A stretch of 6,736 bases of DNA from Hyphomicrobiales bacterium (GCA_900299065.1 OMIJ01000164.1:1-6736), one strand, 5' to 3'. Numbered from the stretch's first letter, positions 1 through 6,185 are shown. Notes: generated by a model from the sequence alone, not told the origin. Numbers and translations are program-made.

Positions 1-418
1 AAGCAGCCGTTGATCTGATCTTTGGCGGCGCCTTTGGATCAGCACCTTTAAAACGCGCATAGGCTGCGGTGGGGATGGAAAACTCCCGGCACAGATCTTT
101 GGTAAAGCCCTTCGAGCCTTCCAATTGCGCTGCGGCCCTTTTGGGGCCAAAAGCCAAAAGACCTGCCGCCTCCAGATCATCGACAAGGCCAGCCACCAGC
201 GGGGCTTCGGGGCCGATCACAACAAAGCCAATCTGCATGAGCCGACAAAATTCAATCACCGCTTCATGTCGGCCTATATCGAGCACGACATTCTCGCCCA
301 AAGCAATAGTACCAGGATTGCCTGGCGCTATGAACAGACGGGTCAAGCTGCGCGATTTGGATAAAGCCAGCGCCAGAGCATGCTCACGCCCGCCAGAACC
401 GATCAAAAGTACGTTCAA
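1..418 (-). CDS. purD: Phosphoribosylamine--glycine ligase (GAR synthetase), N-terminal part, cut by the window edge
   Basis: PurD joins phosphoribosylamine and glycine using ATP to give glycinamide ribonucleotide, the second step of de novo purine synthesis, in the cytosol. About 139 N-terminal residues of a roughly 420-residue family are visible. They begin NVLLIGSGGREHALA, the glycine-rich N-domain signature, followed by APGNPGT (about residues 29-35), IGPEAPLVAGL (about 71-81) and the entry to the ATP-grasp domain, QLEGSKGFTKDLC (about 102-114). The start is TTG at 418-416: an in-frame TAG lies at 424-422, two codons upstream, and no ATG fits the conserved N-terminus. The ribosome site is weak. 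The gene is divergent from the GST gene. The last 10-12 codons at the window edge (KAPPKIRSTAA) do not look like PurD, and a +1 reading (GAAKDQINGC) looks better, so a frameshift or edge error is possible. The family assignment is very secure. Confidence 0.95.
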   Translation of the reverse strand, partial: MNVLLIGSGGREHALALALSKSRSLTRLFIAPGNPGTIALGENVVLDIGRHEAVIEFCRLMQIGFVVIGPEAPLVAGLVDDLEAAGLLAFGPKRAAAQLEGSKGFTKDLCREFSIPTAAYARFKGADPKAPPKIRSTAA

Positions 419-507
419 GGTCTAAAATCCAGCTGCCAAAAGGTTTGCAAAGGAGAAGATCTATTTAGCCCCATTTGCAGCACAACGGAAATGGCAATTG
501 CCCATGA

Positions 508-536
508 ATTAGGCGTTTTACTTGGAAAAGTGACAA
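508..536 (-). promoter_or_regulatory. Candidate sigma-70 promoter for purD
   Basis: On the minus strand there is TTGTCA (536-531), a 17-bp spacer, then CCTAAT (513-508). These match the housekeeping hexamers TTGACA/TATAAT at 5/6 and 4/6 positions. Transcription would begin near 501, giving a leader of about 80 nt before the TTG start at 418. The surrounding spacer 419-631 is AT-rich and otherwise shows no gene. I found no equally convincing -35/-10 pair for the divergent GST gene; the nearest candidates are GTGACA at 530-535 with a short 15-bp spacer to TATCTT at 551-556, and an isolated CATAAT at 566-571. Sequence match only; no experimental support. Confidence 0.35.
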
Positions 537-621
537 ACTTTATCTCTTTTTATCTTAACCACTTGCATAATTAATCCTATTAGATCAGTTAGCGTTCGGC
601 TGAGTTTGCCAGTGATCAAAC

Positions 622-626
622 GGAGA
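622..626 (+). promoter_or_regulatory. Ribosome binding site that decides the GST start
   Basis: GGAGA lies 5 nt before the ATG at 632, a normal spacing. A GTG immediately upstream at 629 is in frame but would leave only 2 nt between the site and the start. ATG 632 is therefore preferred, which also gives the family's standard N-terminus and length of 201 residues. Confidence 0.7.
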
Positions 627-631
627 TTGTG

Positions 632-1237
632 ATGAAGCTCTATTATTCGCCGGGAGCCTGTTCCCTATCGCCCCATATTGTTGCCCGAGAGGCTGGGATT
701 GATATTGAAATAGAGAAGGTTGATCTCAATTCCAAGCGCACACACAGTCAGCTCAGTTTTCTTGCCATCAATCCCAAGGGCTATATTCCAACTCTGGATA
801 TTGGCGGTGAAATCCTGACCGAAGGCCCAGCCATTGTCCAATATCTGGCCGATCTGAAACCCGAATCCGGGCTCGCGCCGGCCTATGGCACAATGGCCCG
901 CTATCGCCTGCAAGAAGCACTAAACTTCATCGCCACCGAATTGCACAAGACGCTTGGTGGCCTGTTCAATCCGGCCATGCAGGGAGACTGGCGCACAGCA
1001 ACTCTGGGGCTGATCAATCGACGCCTGAGCGTGTTTGATACAATGCTGGAAGACAAACCTTATATGATGGGTGATACATTCACCGTTGCCGATGCCTACG
1101 CATTTACCGTGGTCAATTGGGCGACAATGAAGAATATTGATTTGTCGCAATTCCCCAATATAATTGCCTATCTCGACCGCATACGCGCAAGGCCGCATGT
1201 GCAGGCAGCCATGAAGGCTGAGGGGCTGATCGACTAG
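632..1237 (+). CDS. gstA: Beta-class glutathione S-transferase
   Basis: A cytosolic bacterial GST that conjugates or exchanges glutathione with electrophiles and disulfides; the physiological substrate is unknown. It has 201 residues, the same length as E. coli GstA, and shares its hallmark motifs. The thioredoxin-fold domain (about 1-78) begins MKLYYSPGACSLSPHI with the class-defining Cys10, which forms a mixed disulfide with glutathione. NPKGYIPTL (47-55) carries the cis-proline Pro53, and TEGPAI (63-68) is the glutathione gamma-glutamyl binding segment. The helical domain (about 87-201) contains IATELHK with His105, matching the active-site His106 of beta-class enzymes, and FTVADAY, the conserved N-capping box near 150. 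ATG 632 is chosen from the ribosome site at 622-626. It is divergent from purD and followed after 81 bp by the VWA gene on the same strand, so co-transcription is possible but unproven. The class is secure; gstA is used in the general family sense. Confidence 0.93.
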   Translation: MKLYYSPGACSLSPHIVAREAGIDIEIEKVDLNSKRTHSQLSFLAINPKGYIPTLDIGGEILTEGPAIVQYLADLKPESGLAPAYGTMARYRLQEALNFIATELHKTLGGLFNPAMQGDWRTATLGLINRRLSVFDTMLEDKPYMMGDTFTVADAYAFTVVNWATMKNIDLSQFPNIIAYLDRIRARPHVQAAMKAEGLID

Positions 1238-1245
1238 AGCGAGCC

Positions 1246-1264
1246 CTGTTAGGATCTGTTAGGA
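1246..1264. repeat. Two tandem copies of a 9-mer (ctgttagga) at a 10-bp period
   Basis: CTGTTAGGA occurs at 1246-1254 and again at 1256-1264 with one base between copies, just after the GST stop codon. The 10-bp period is close to one helical turn, so it could be a binding site for a protein contacting one face of the DNA. With only two copies it could also be a small local duplication. No function is claimed. Confidence 0.45.
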
Positions 1265-1318
1265 ATCGCATAGATCAAGGCTATTTGCCTCAATCGCAAT
1301 CCGTGGCAGATTAGGTTC

Positions 1319-2494
1319 ATGCTGCTCAATTTCTTCACCGCTCTCAAGGATGCTCAGGTTCCCGTTACCATGCGGGAATATCTGACTCTTATGGAAGCGC
1401 TGGAGGAAGGCCTTGGCGATAGTTCGGTCGATACTTTTTATTGTTTGGCGCGCACGATCTTGATCAAGGATGAGCGTAATCTCGATAAATTTGATCGTGT
1501 GTTTGCAACCATGTTCCGTGGCCTTGAAAGTTTGCTGAAAGCCATGGAGCAGTCCGAAATTCCTGCCGAATGGTTGCGCAAGCTTGCTGATAAATATCTC
1601 ACCGAAGAAGAAAAGGCCGCTATTGAGGCTTTGGGCTGGGATAAATTGATGGAGACTCTCGCGCAACGTCTGGCCGAGCAAAAAGAGCGCCATGAGGGTG
1701 GCAGCAAATGGATTGGCACCAATGGCACATCGCCTTTTGGCGCGCATGGCTATCATCCCGAAGGCATCAGAATTGGTCAGAACAGCGGGCGCAATGGGCG
1801 CGCCGTTAAAGTGTGGGATCAACGCACCTATAAAGATCTTGATGGCAATGTCGAATTGGGCATTCGCAATATCAAGATCGCGCTGCGGCGCTTGCGCAAA
1901 TTTGCCCGCACAGGCGCACCTGACGAACTTGATCTTGATCATACAATCAAGGAGAGCGCCAATAAGGGTTATATTGATGTGAAATTGCGACCCGAGCGGC
2001 GCAATGCTGTCAAAGTGCTTGTGTTCTTCGATATTGGCGGATCCATGGATGGCCATGTGAAGCTGGTGGAGGAATTATTCTCTGCCGCCAAGACCGAATT
2101 CAAACATATGCAGCATTTTTATTTTCATAATTGTCTTTATGAGAGCGTTTGGAAAAACAACCAGCGGCGCTGGGTTGATCGTACCCCCACTTGGGATGTG
2201 CTCAATCGCTTTGGTTCCGATTATAAAGTGATCTTTGTTGGTGATGCCTCAATGTCAGCCTGGGAGATTACCCAGCCAGGTGGCGCAGTTGAATACACCA
2301 ATGAAGAGCCTGGCACAGTCTGGATGGAGCGCGTGACGCGCACGTTTCCGCATCTGATCTGGCTTAATCCCATTCCTGAAAAGCAATGGGCCTATACAGA
2401 ATCGATTGGCATGCTGCAAAATCTCGTCAACAAGCGCATGTATCCGCTGACATTGAGCGGACTTGAAGCGGGCATGCGCGAATTGGTGCGCTAG
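1319..2494 (+). CDS. CoxE-type von Willebrand factor A (VWA) domain protein
   Basis: A 391-residue cytosolic protein with no signal peptide or membrane segment, resembling the conserved VWA/CoxE family. Members commonly pair with MoxR-type AAA+ ATPases in maturing metalloenzymes or remodelling complexes; the exact role here is unknown. The N-terminal helical part (about 1-120, starting MLLNFFTALKDAQVPVTMRE) is followed by a Gly/His-rich linker (about 127-160, GTSPFGAHGYHPEGI). The VWA fold starts near 230: VFFDIGGSMD holds the metal-site motif as D238-x-G240-x-S242, with Gly replacing the first Ser of the canonical DxSxS. FYFHNCLYESVW (267-278) and VIFVGDASMS (304-313, Asp309) follow. The C-terminus has FPHLIWLNPIP and RMYPLTLSGLEAGMREL. 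ATG 1319 has only a weak AGG three bases upstream, but no other usual start exists back to the in-frame TAG at 1271 and the start fits the family. No AAA+ gene is adjacent: GST lies upstream and a convergent usp gene downstream. Family secure, function inferred. Confidence 0.88.
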   Translation: MLLNFFTALKDAQVPVTMREYLTLMEALEEGLGDSSVDTFYCLARTILIKDERNLDKFDRVFATMFRGLESLLKAMEQSEIPAEWLRKLADKYLTEEEKAAIEALGWDKLMETLAQRLAEQKERHEGGSKWIGTNGTSPFGAHGYHPEGIRIGQNSGRNGRAVKVWDQRTYKDLDGNVELGIRNIKIALRRLRKFARTGAPDELDLDHTIKESANKGYIDVKLRPERRNAVKVLVFFDIGGSMDGHVKLVEELFSAAKTEFKHMQHFYFHNCLYESVWKNNQRRWVDRTPTWDVLNRFGSDYKVIFVGDASMSAWEITQPGGAVEYTNEEPGTVWMERVTRTFPHLIWLNPIPEKQWAYTESIGMLQNLVNKRMYPLTLSGLEAGMRELVR

Positions 2495-2513
2495 TCTCTA
2501 GTCATAACCAATT
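2481..2513. terminator. Candidate shared hairpin between convergent VWA and usp genes
   Basis: AATTGGT (2481-2487) and ACCAATT (2507-2513) are perfect inverted copies, and an inner CTAG-TCT-CTAG (2491-2501) can pair inside them. The structure spans both stop codons (VWA TAG 2492-2494, usp TAA 2514-2512 on the minus strand) and the 17-bp gap between them. Its position at a tail-to-tail junction suggests a bidirectional terminator. Against this, there is no T-run on either side and the two stems are separated by unpaired bases, so it may act weakly or with Rho. Confidence 0.35.
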
Positions 2514-2937
2514 AATCACGCACCACCAGCACCGAACAAGTTGCATGCCGGACAATTGTGGTGGCATTAGAGCCCAAAAGATAAGTGGACATGCTGGGGC
2601 GGTGCGAGCCGATTACAATAAGATCAGCGCCCCAATCCTCAGCCTCGCCCAGCACTTCAGGATAAATTCCGCCTGTGCGCACTTTATGCGAAACACGCCC
2701 GGCAGGGAGCGGAATTTTGGCAGCGATTTGTCGTAAGCTTTGCTCAGCCCATTGGCGCTGTTGCTCGTCAAAATCAGCCGGAATGGAATCCATGAATGTC
2801 GCGGGCAAGAGAGGCTGCACATTAATCAAACGCAGACTGGCTCCCGATTGGTCAGCAAGCGCGATCGCTTTATCCAGAGCCGGCTTGGTCATGTCTCTTT
2901 CTTCAAGATCGACTGGAACGAGAATGGTTGTGAACAT
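2512..2937 (-). CDS. Universal stress protein, UspF-like
   Basis: A 141-residue single-domain Usp of the usual length: a cytosolic nucleotide-binding protein induced by starvation or stress in related bacteria. It opens with FTTILVPVDL, the first beta strand with the conserved Asp10 that contacts adenine. Near the C-terminus it has VIGSHRPSMSTYLLGSNA (108-125) and then VRHATCSVLVVR. This closely matches E. coli UspF (SHRPDITTYLLGSNA), including Arg in place of the second Gly and one residue fewer in the loop than the classical G-2x-G-9x-G(S/T) ATP motif, so binding of a nucleotide is likely. GGGAG (2948-2944) sits 6 nt before the ATG at 2937. It lies 96 bp downstream of alaS on the same strand. 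It may be read through from alaS or have its own promoter: a TATGATATA stretch at 2973-2965 is present but lacks a good -35. It is convergent with the VWA gene. Confidence 0.92.
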   Translation of the reverse strand: MFTTILVPVDLEERDMTKPALDKAIALADQSGASLRLINVQPLLPATFMDSIPADFDEQQRQWAEQSLRQIAAKIPLPAGRVSHKVRTGGIYPEVLGEAEDWGADLIVIGSHRPSMSTYLLGSNATTIVRHATCSVLVVRD

Positions 2938-3033
2938 GCGAAACTCCCTGATTTCCGAGGAGCCTATATCATATTCAGAATCTATCCTTGTCCCAGATCA
3001 AGACTGGTTGATTATTCTAACTAGGCCCTGACT

Positions 3034-5703
3034 TCACGGCCCTTGGGTCAAATGCTGCGCAATAGCATCGAGGGCCGCTTGCGCACCCGCTGCATTGGGT
3101 CCACCAGCCTGCGCCATATCAGGGCGCCCGCCACCGCCCTTGCCGCCAAGTTGATCCGAACCCAGACGCACAAGATCAACCGCATTGAATTTGCCAACCA
3201 GATCCTTGGTGACGGCGACAACCAGACCTGCTTTGCCATCCTCGGACAGGCCAACAATAGCCACAAGGCCGGAGCCAAGCTTATCCTTGGCTTCATCGGC
3301 GAGAGATTTAAGATCTTTCATCTCAATGCCGGAGACAATGCGGGCGAATAATTTCACGCCATTGATCTCACGCATGGCATCGCCGGAGCCTGAGGACTCC
3401 CCACCGCCCATAGCGAGCTTTTTGCGCGCTTCGCCGAGTTCACGCTCGAGCTTGCGGCGCTCTTCGAGCACAGCGGCAAGGCGATCTCCCGTTTCTGCCA
3501 CAGGCGTTTTCAACAAGGAGGCGAGCTCGCGCAGACGTCGCGATTCTTCATTAAGATGATGGCGTGCACCCGAGCCTGTTTTGGCCTCTAACCGGCGCAC
3601 ACCGGCAGCCACAGCACTTTCCGAAATAATGGTGACCAGACCAATATCGCCAGTGCGCGAGACATGCGTGCCACCGCATAATTCGACCGAGAACGGCAGC
3701 GGACGCGCGCCAGCTTGCGTGAGCGGGCCCATAGAGACAACGCGCACTTCATCGCCATATTTCTCGCCAAACAAAGCACGAGCCCCTGACTCAATGGCTT
3801 CATCAACAGCCATCAGCCGCGTGGTCACAGGATCATTGGACAGCACAATGCGATTGGCAATGTCTTCAATGGTAGCCAATTCATCAGGCGTAATGGGCTT
3901 TGGATGTGCAAAGTCGAAGCGCAGGCGATCTTCTGCGACCATGGAGCCCTTTTGCGCCACATGATCCCCCAAAACCTGACGCAAGGCCTCATGCAGCAAA
4001 TGGGTTGCCGAATGATTGGCGCGGATGGCGCGGCGGCGCGCGCCATCGACATGCAATTCAAGCGCAAGACCAATGGTGAGACGACCTTCAACCACTTCGA
4101 CTTCATGGACGATGAGATCGCCAAGTTTTTTCTGAGTATCTTTGACATTCACGAGAAGACCAGCACCGCTCATCTGGCCTGTATCACCGACCTGACCGCC
4201 CGATTCGCCATAGAAAGGTGTCTGGTTGAGCACGACAAAACCGCTCTGGCCCTGTTCGAGACTCTGCGTCTCCTGACCTTCACGCACAAGGGCTGTGACA
4301 ATGCCCTCTGCGCTTTGCGTATCATAACCAAGGAAATCGCTGATACCAACGCGATCCTTCAACCCAAACCATAGTGTATCTGTCGCAGCTTCGCCCGAAC
4401 CAGACCAGGCCTTGCGTGCCTCGGCGCGCTGGCGCTCCATAGCTGCATTAAATGCCTCAAGATCCACACCAATGCCGCGCGGGCGCAAAGCATCCTGTGT
4501 GAGATCGAGTGGGAAGCCATAAGTGTCATAGAGACGGAAAGCCGTTTCGCCATTCAGCATGGCGCCTGAAGACAAAGTCTTTGTCTCATCATCAAGCATG
4601 GTCAGGCCGCGCGCCAAAGTGGTGCGGAAGCGGGTTTCTTCCAAGCGCAAAGTTTCGGTGATCAAAGCTTCAGCCCGCACCAATTCAGGATAGGCTTGAC
4701 CCATTTCGCGAATGAGTGCTGGCACGAGACGCCACATCAAAGGATCACGCGCGCCCAGCAATTGCGCATGCCGCATGGCGCGGCGCATGATCCGGCGCAA
4801 CACATAGCCACGCCCTTCATTGGAGGGCAGAACACCATCGGCGACAAGAAAGGACGAGGCGCGCAAATGATCGGCAATGACGCGATGGCTGGCACGGCGC
4901 TCACCTTGTGCCGCAACGCCGGTTGCTTCTTCTGATGCCCGGATGAGGGCACGCATTAGATCAATGTCATAATTGGATTGCTCGCCTTGCAGAATGGCCG
5001 CAATGCGCTCTAGCCCCATGCCCGTATCTATCGATGGCTTGGGCAAGGGCTGGCGTTCGCCCGGGGCAATCTGTTCATATTGCATGAACACGAGATTCCA
5101 GAATTCCAGAAAACGATCCCCATCCTCATCAGGACTGCCAGGAGGGCCGCCTTGCAGAGCCGGCCCTTGATCAAAGAAAATTTCCGAGCAGGGACCACAG
5201 GGGCCGGTATCGCCCATGGACCAGAAATTATCTGAAGTGGGAATGCGAATGATGCGGCTATCGCTGAAGCCGGCAATGCGCTTCCATAGATTAAAGGCCT
5301 CATCATCATCATGGTAGACTGTGACGAGCAGCCTATCCTTCGGCAGATCAAATTCCTTGGTGATCAGATTCCAAGCCAGTTCAATCGCCCGCTCTTTGAA
5401 ATAATCGCCAAAGGAGAAGTTGCCGAGCATTTCAAAGAAAGTGTGATGGCGCGCTGTATAGCCGACATTATCAAGATCATTATGTTTGCCGCCGGCGCGA
5501 ACGCATTTTTGCGAAGATGTGGCGCGTACATAGGGGCGATGTTCAATACCGGTGAAGGTGTTTTTGAATTGCACCATGCCCGCATTGGTGAACATCAAAG
5601 TGGGATCATTGCGTGGGACCAATGGCGATGAGGCCACGATCTCATGACCATTCTTGTGAAAATAATTGAGAAAGGTCGACCGGATTTCGTTTACGCCGCT
5701 CAT
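3034..5703 (-). CDS. alaS: Alanyl-tRNA synthetase, full length
   Basis: Charges tRNA-Ala with alanine using ATP and hydrolyses Ser- or Gly-tRNA-Ala. It has 889 residues, slightly longer than the E. coli enzyme, with all domains intact. The class II catalytic domain comes first: SSQKCVRAGGKHNDLDNVG (63-81) and HHTFFEMLGNFSFGDYFK (86-103, motif 2), GDTGPCGPCSEIFFD (164-178) and SIDTGMGLERIAAIL (224-238, motif 3). A tRNA-binding helical region follows (about 250-460). The editing domain has the zinc ligands His564 and His568 in NHSATHLLH, and Cys676 and His680 in CGGTHVSRTGDIG. A coiled-coil stretch (about 715-765) leads to the C-Ala domain ending GGKGGGGRPDMAQAGG (853-868). ATG 5703 matches the usual MSGVNEIRS start; the best ribosome site, AGGGA at 5720-5716, is rather distant (12 nt). 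It follows recA after a 488-bp spacer with its own promoter candidate. No terminator is evident before usp. Confidence 0.98.
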   Translation of the reverse strand: MSGVNEIRSTFLNYFHKNGHEIVASSPLVPRNDPTLMFTNAGMVQFKNTFTGIEHRPYVRATSSQKCVRAGGKHNDLDNVGYTARHHTFFEMLGNFSFGDYFKERAIELAWNLITKEFDLPKDRLLVTVYHDDDEAFNLWKRIAGFSDSRIIRIPTSDNFWSMGDTGPCGPCSEIFFDQGPALQGGPPGSPDEDGDRFLEFWNLVFMQYEQIAPGERQPLPKPSIDTGMGLERIAAILQGEQSNYDIDLMRALIRASEEATGVAAQGERRASHRVIADHLRASSFLVADGVLPSNEGRGYVLRRIMRRAMRHAQLLGARDPLMWRLVPALIREMGQAYPELVRAEALITETLRLEETRFRTTLARGLTMLDDETKTLSSGAMLNGETAFRLYDTYGFPLDLTQDALRPRGIGVDLEAFNAAMERQRAEARKAWSGSGEAATDTLWFGLKDRVGISDFLGYDTQSAEGIVTALVREGQETQSLEQGQSGFVVLNQTPFYGESGGQVGDTGQMSGAGLLVNVKDTQKKLGDLIVHEVEVVEGRLTIGLALELHVDGARRRAIRANHSATHLLHEALRQVLGDHVAQKGSMVAEDRLRFDFAHPKPITPDELATIEDIANRIVLSNDPVTTRLMAVDEAIESGARALFGEKYGDEVRVVSMGPLTQAGARPLPFSVELCGGTHVSRTGDIGLVTIISESAVAAGVRRLEAKTGSGARHHLNEESRRLRELASLLKTPVAETGDRLAAVLEERRKLERELGEARKKLAMGGGESSGSGDAMREINGVKLFARIVSGIEMKDLKSLADEAKDKLGSGLVAIVGLSEDGKAGLVVAVTKDLVGKFNAVDLVRLGSDQLGGKGGGGRPDMAQAGGPNAAGAQAALDAIAQHLTQGP

Positions 5704-5722
5704 GTGATGTGACTATCCCTGT

Positions 5723-5755
5723 CGTCAGCGCCCGTCCTGTCATCAATGACTGACG
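5723..5755 (-). promoter_or_regulatory. Nested palindrome/hairpin just upstream of alaS start
   Basis: CGTCAG (5723-5728) and CTGACG (5750-5755) are inverted copies. Within the span lies the 12-bp palindrome GTCATCAATGAC (5739-5750, arms GTCAT/ATGAC). An alternative stem CAGCG (5726-5730)/CGCTG (5754-5758) competes with the outer one. The element ends about 20 nt before the alaS ATG, so it would lie in the mRNA leader next to the ribosome site. E. coli AlaRS is known to bind a palindrome flanking its own promoter and repress transcription; whether this element serves a similar purpose here is inference. Confidence 0.35.
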
Positions 5756-5778
5756 CTGTTTCCTGCCAATGGGTCATG

Positions 5779-5833
5779 TGCAAGTCTTAGAGACCCTGCA
5801 AGCCCTTGGAGACAATGCAAGCCTTGAAGACAA
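5779..5833. repeat. Three tandem imperfect 18-19 bp repeats in the alaS leader
   Basis: On the plus strand the units are 5779-5796 (18 bp), 5797-5815 (19 bp) and 5816-5833 (18 bp). Each starts TGCAAG, then has CTT, and ends AGAC plus two more bases. Units 2 and 3 contain the inverted repeats CAAG-CC-CTTG and CAAG-C-CTTG; unit 1 has CAAG-T-CTTA. The array lies between the alaS promoter candidate and the alaS start. The one-base change in unit length argues against in-frame protein repeats, and the 1-2 base centres are too tight for RNA hairpins, so a cluster of dimer-binding DNA sites is the more natural reading. Unidentified. Confidence 0.6.
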
Positions 5834-5868
5834 TACGGAACTCGCCCGCATTCAGCCTATGACCTGTT

Positions 5869-5897
5869 ATCATATACACGAAGCGGGCCAAGGGCAA
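5869..5897 (-). promoter_or_regulatory. Candidate sigma-70 promoter for alaS
   Basis: On the minus strand TTGCCC (5897-5892) is followed by an exact 17-bp spacer and TATGAT (5874-5869), matching TTGACA/TATAAT at 4/6 and 5/6 positions. Transcription would start near 5862, leaving a leader of about 160 nt that contains the tandem repeat array and the palindrome before alaS. A 12-bp palindrome, CGAAGTGCTTCG, lies 13 bp upstream of the -35. This is the best promoter-like pair I found between recA and alaS. Confidence 0.45.
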
Positions 5898-5910
5898 AAA
5901 GGCAGGAGGG

Positions 5911-5922
5911 CGAAGTGCTTCG
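5911..5922. promoter_or_regulatory. 12-bp palindrome upstream of the alaS promoter candidate
   Basis: CGAAGTGCTTCG has arms CGAAG/CTTCG with a two-base centre and no further extension. It lies 13 bp upstream of the proposed alaS -35, where an activator or repressor dimer could bind. A palindrome of this size can occur by chance, so its role is uncertain. Confidence 0.25.
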
Positions 5923-5949
5923 ATAATCTCACAGGAGAGGAGACGGGAA

Positions 5950-5966
5950 GGGCTTATCCACAGCCC
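5950..5966. promoter_or_regulatory. DnaA box inside a short inverted repeat
   Basis: TTATCCACA (5954-5962) is a perfect match to the DnaA consensus box. It is framed by GGGCT (5950-5954) and AGCCC (5962-5966), which form a 5-bp stem with a 7-base loop holding most of the box. It is the only perfect copy I noticed in the window, so it is not an origin. It could be an isolated DnaA-titrating or regulatory site near alaS/recA, or a coincidence. Confidence 0.35.
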
Positions 5967-6075
5967 GGCAGAGGCTGACTGGTTTAAGAAGGCTCAAACG
6001 GCCTGGAGGGACAGGGGGGCCATCAAGAGAGCATTTAACGCAGACTTGGCTGCGCTGATTGGCCATAATCTTCCG

Positions 6076-6176
6076 AAAAAGAAAGACGGGAGGGGTCAGG
6101 TCGGCGGAACGGGGACCGTGTTCAGCCTGTTAGATGGAACGTGCGGCAGCTGGCCCATCACACCCAACCCCTCCCG
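6076..6176 (-). terminator. Long-stem terminator-like structure downstream of recA
   Basis: In the transcript direction the 5' arm is 6176-6162 and the 3' arm 6101-6087. They form a 15-bp stem: 10 perfect pairs (CGGGAGGGGT with ACCCCTCCCG), two G-U wobbles and three more pairs. The 3' arm is followed at once by TCTTTCTTTTT (6086-6076), the U-rich tract expected of an intrinsic terminator. It begins 15 nt after the recA stop codon. The 60-nt loop is unusually long but has its own small hairpin (ACGG-TCC-CCGT). The structure also argues that this stretch is not protein-coding. Confidence 0.55.
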
Positions 6177-6185
6177 AATCGGGAA
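6171..6185 (-). promoter_or_regulatory. Short hairpin competing with the recA terminator stem
   Basis: TTCCCG-ATT-CGGGAG in the transcript direction (6185-6171) forms a 6-bp stem with a 3-base loop, including one G-U pair, 6 nt after the recA stop. Its 3' arm (6176-6171) is also the first part of the 5' arm of the 15-bp stem, so the two structures cannot coexist. It has no U-run of its own. It may be a transient early fold, an mRNA end-protecting hairpin or an anti-terminator. Confidence 0.4.

Noticed and set aside
380..574. 64-codon plus-strand open frame between purD and the GST gene
   Set aside because: It overlaps the purD start antisense, has no ribosome site and no conserved motif, and lies over the purD promoter candidate.
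1222..1247. Terminator after the GST gene (GGGCT...AGCCC)
   Set aside because: The stem is only 5-6 bp with a 14-base loop, overlaps the end of the coding region and has no T-run.
1259..2056. 265-codon minus-strand open frame opposite the VWA gene
   Set aside because: It is antisense to a clearly conserved protein, has no recognisable motif, and its composition (many Cys, His, Ile, Phe) is that of a mirrored frame.
2965..2994. Promoter for usp (GGGACA-18-GATATA or a TATGAT at 2973-2968)
   Set aside because: The -10-like AT stretch is present but no -35 fits at good spacing, so it is mentioned in the usp entry only.
3904..4374. 156-codon plus-strand open frame inside alaS
   Set aside because: It lies wholly antisense to the conserved editing region of AlaRS and has no family features.
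5779..5833. CRISPR-like array
   Set aside because: Units are only 18-19 bp, directly abutting with no spacers, and there is no cas gene.
5769..5978. 69-codon plus-strand frame covering the tandem repeats
   Set aside because: The 18/19-bp repeat units change frame, no ribosome site precedes it, and the product resembles nothing known.
6108..6124. LexA (SOS) box: GAAC-N9-GTTC after recA
   Set aside because: The alphaproteobacterial LexA site is the direct repeat GTTC-N7-GTTC. This is an inverted repeat with the wrong spacing, downstream of recA rather than at its promoter.
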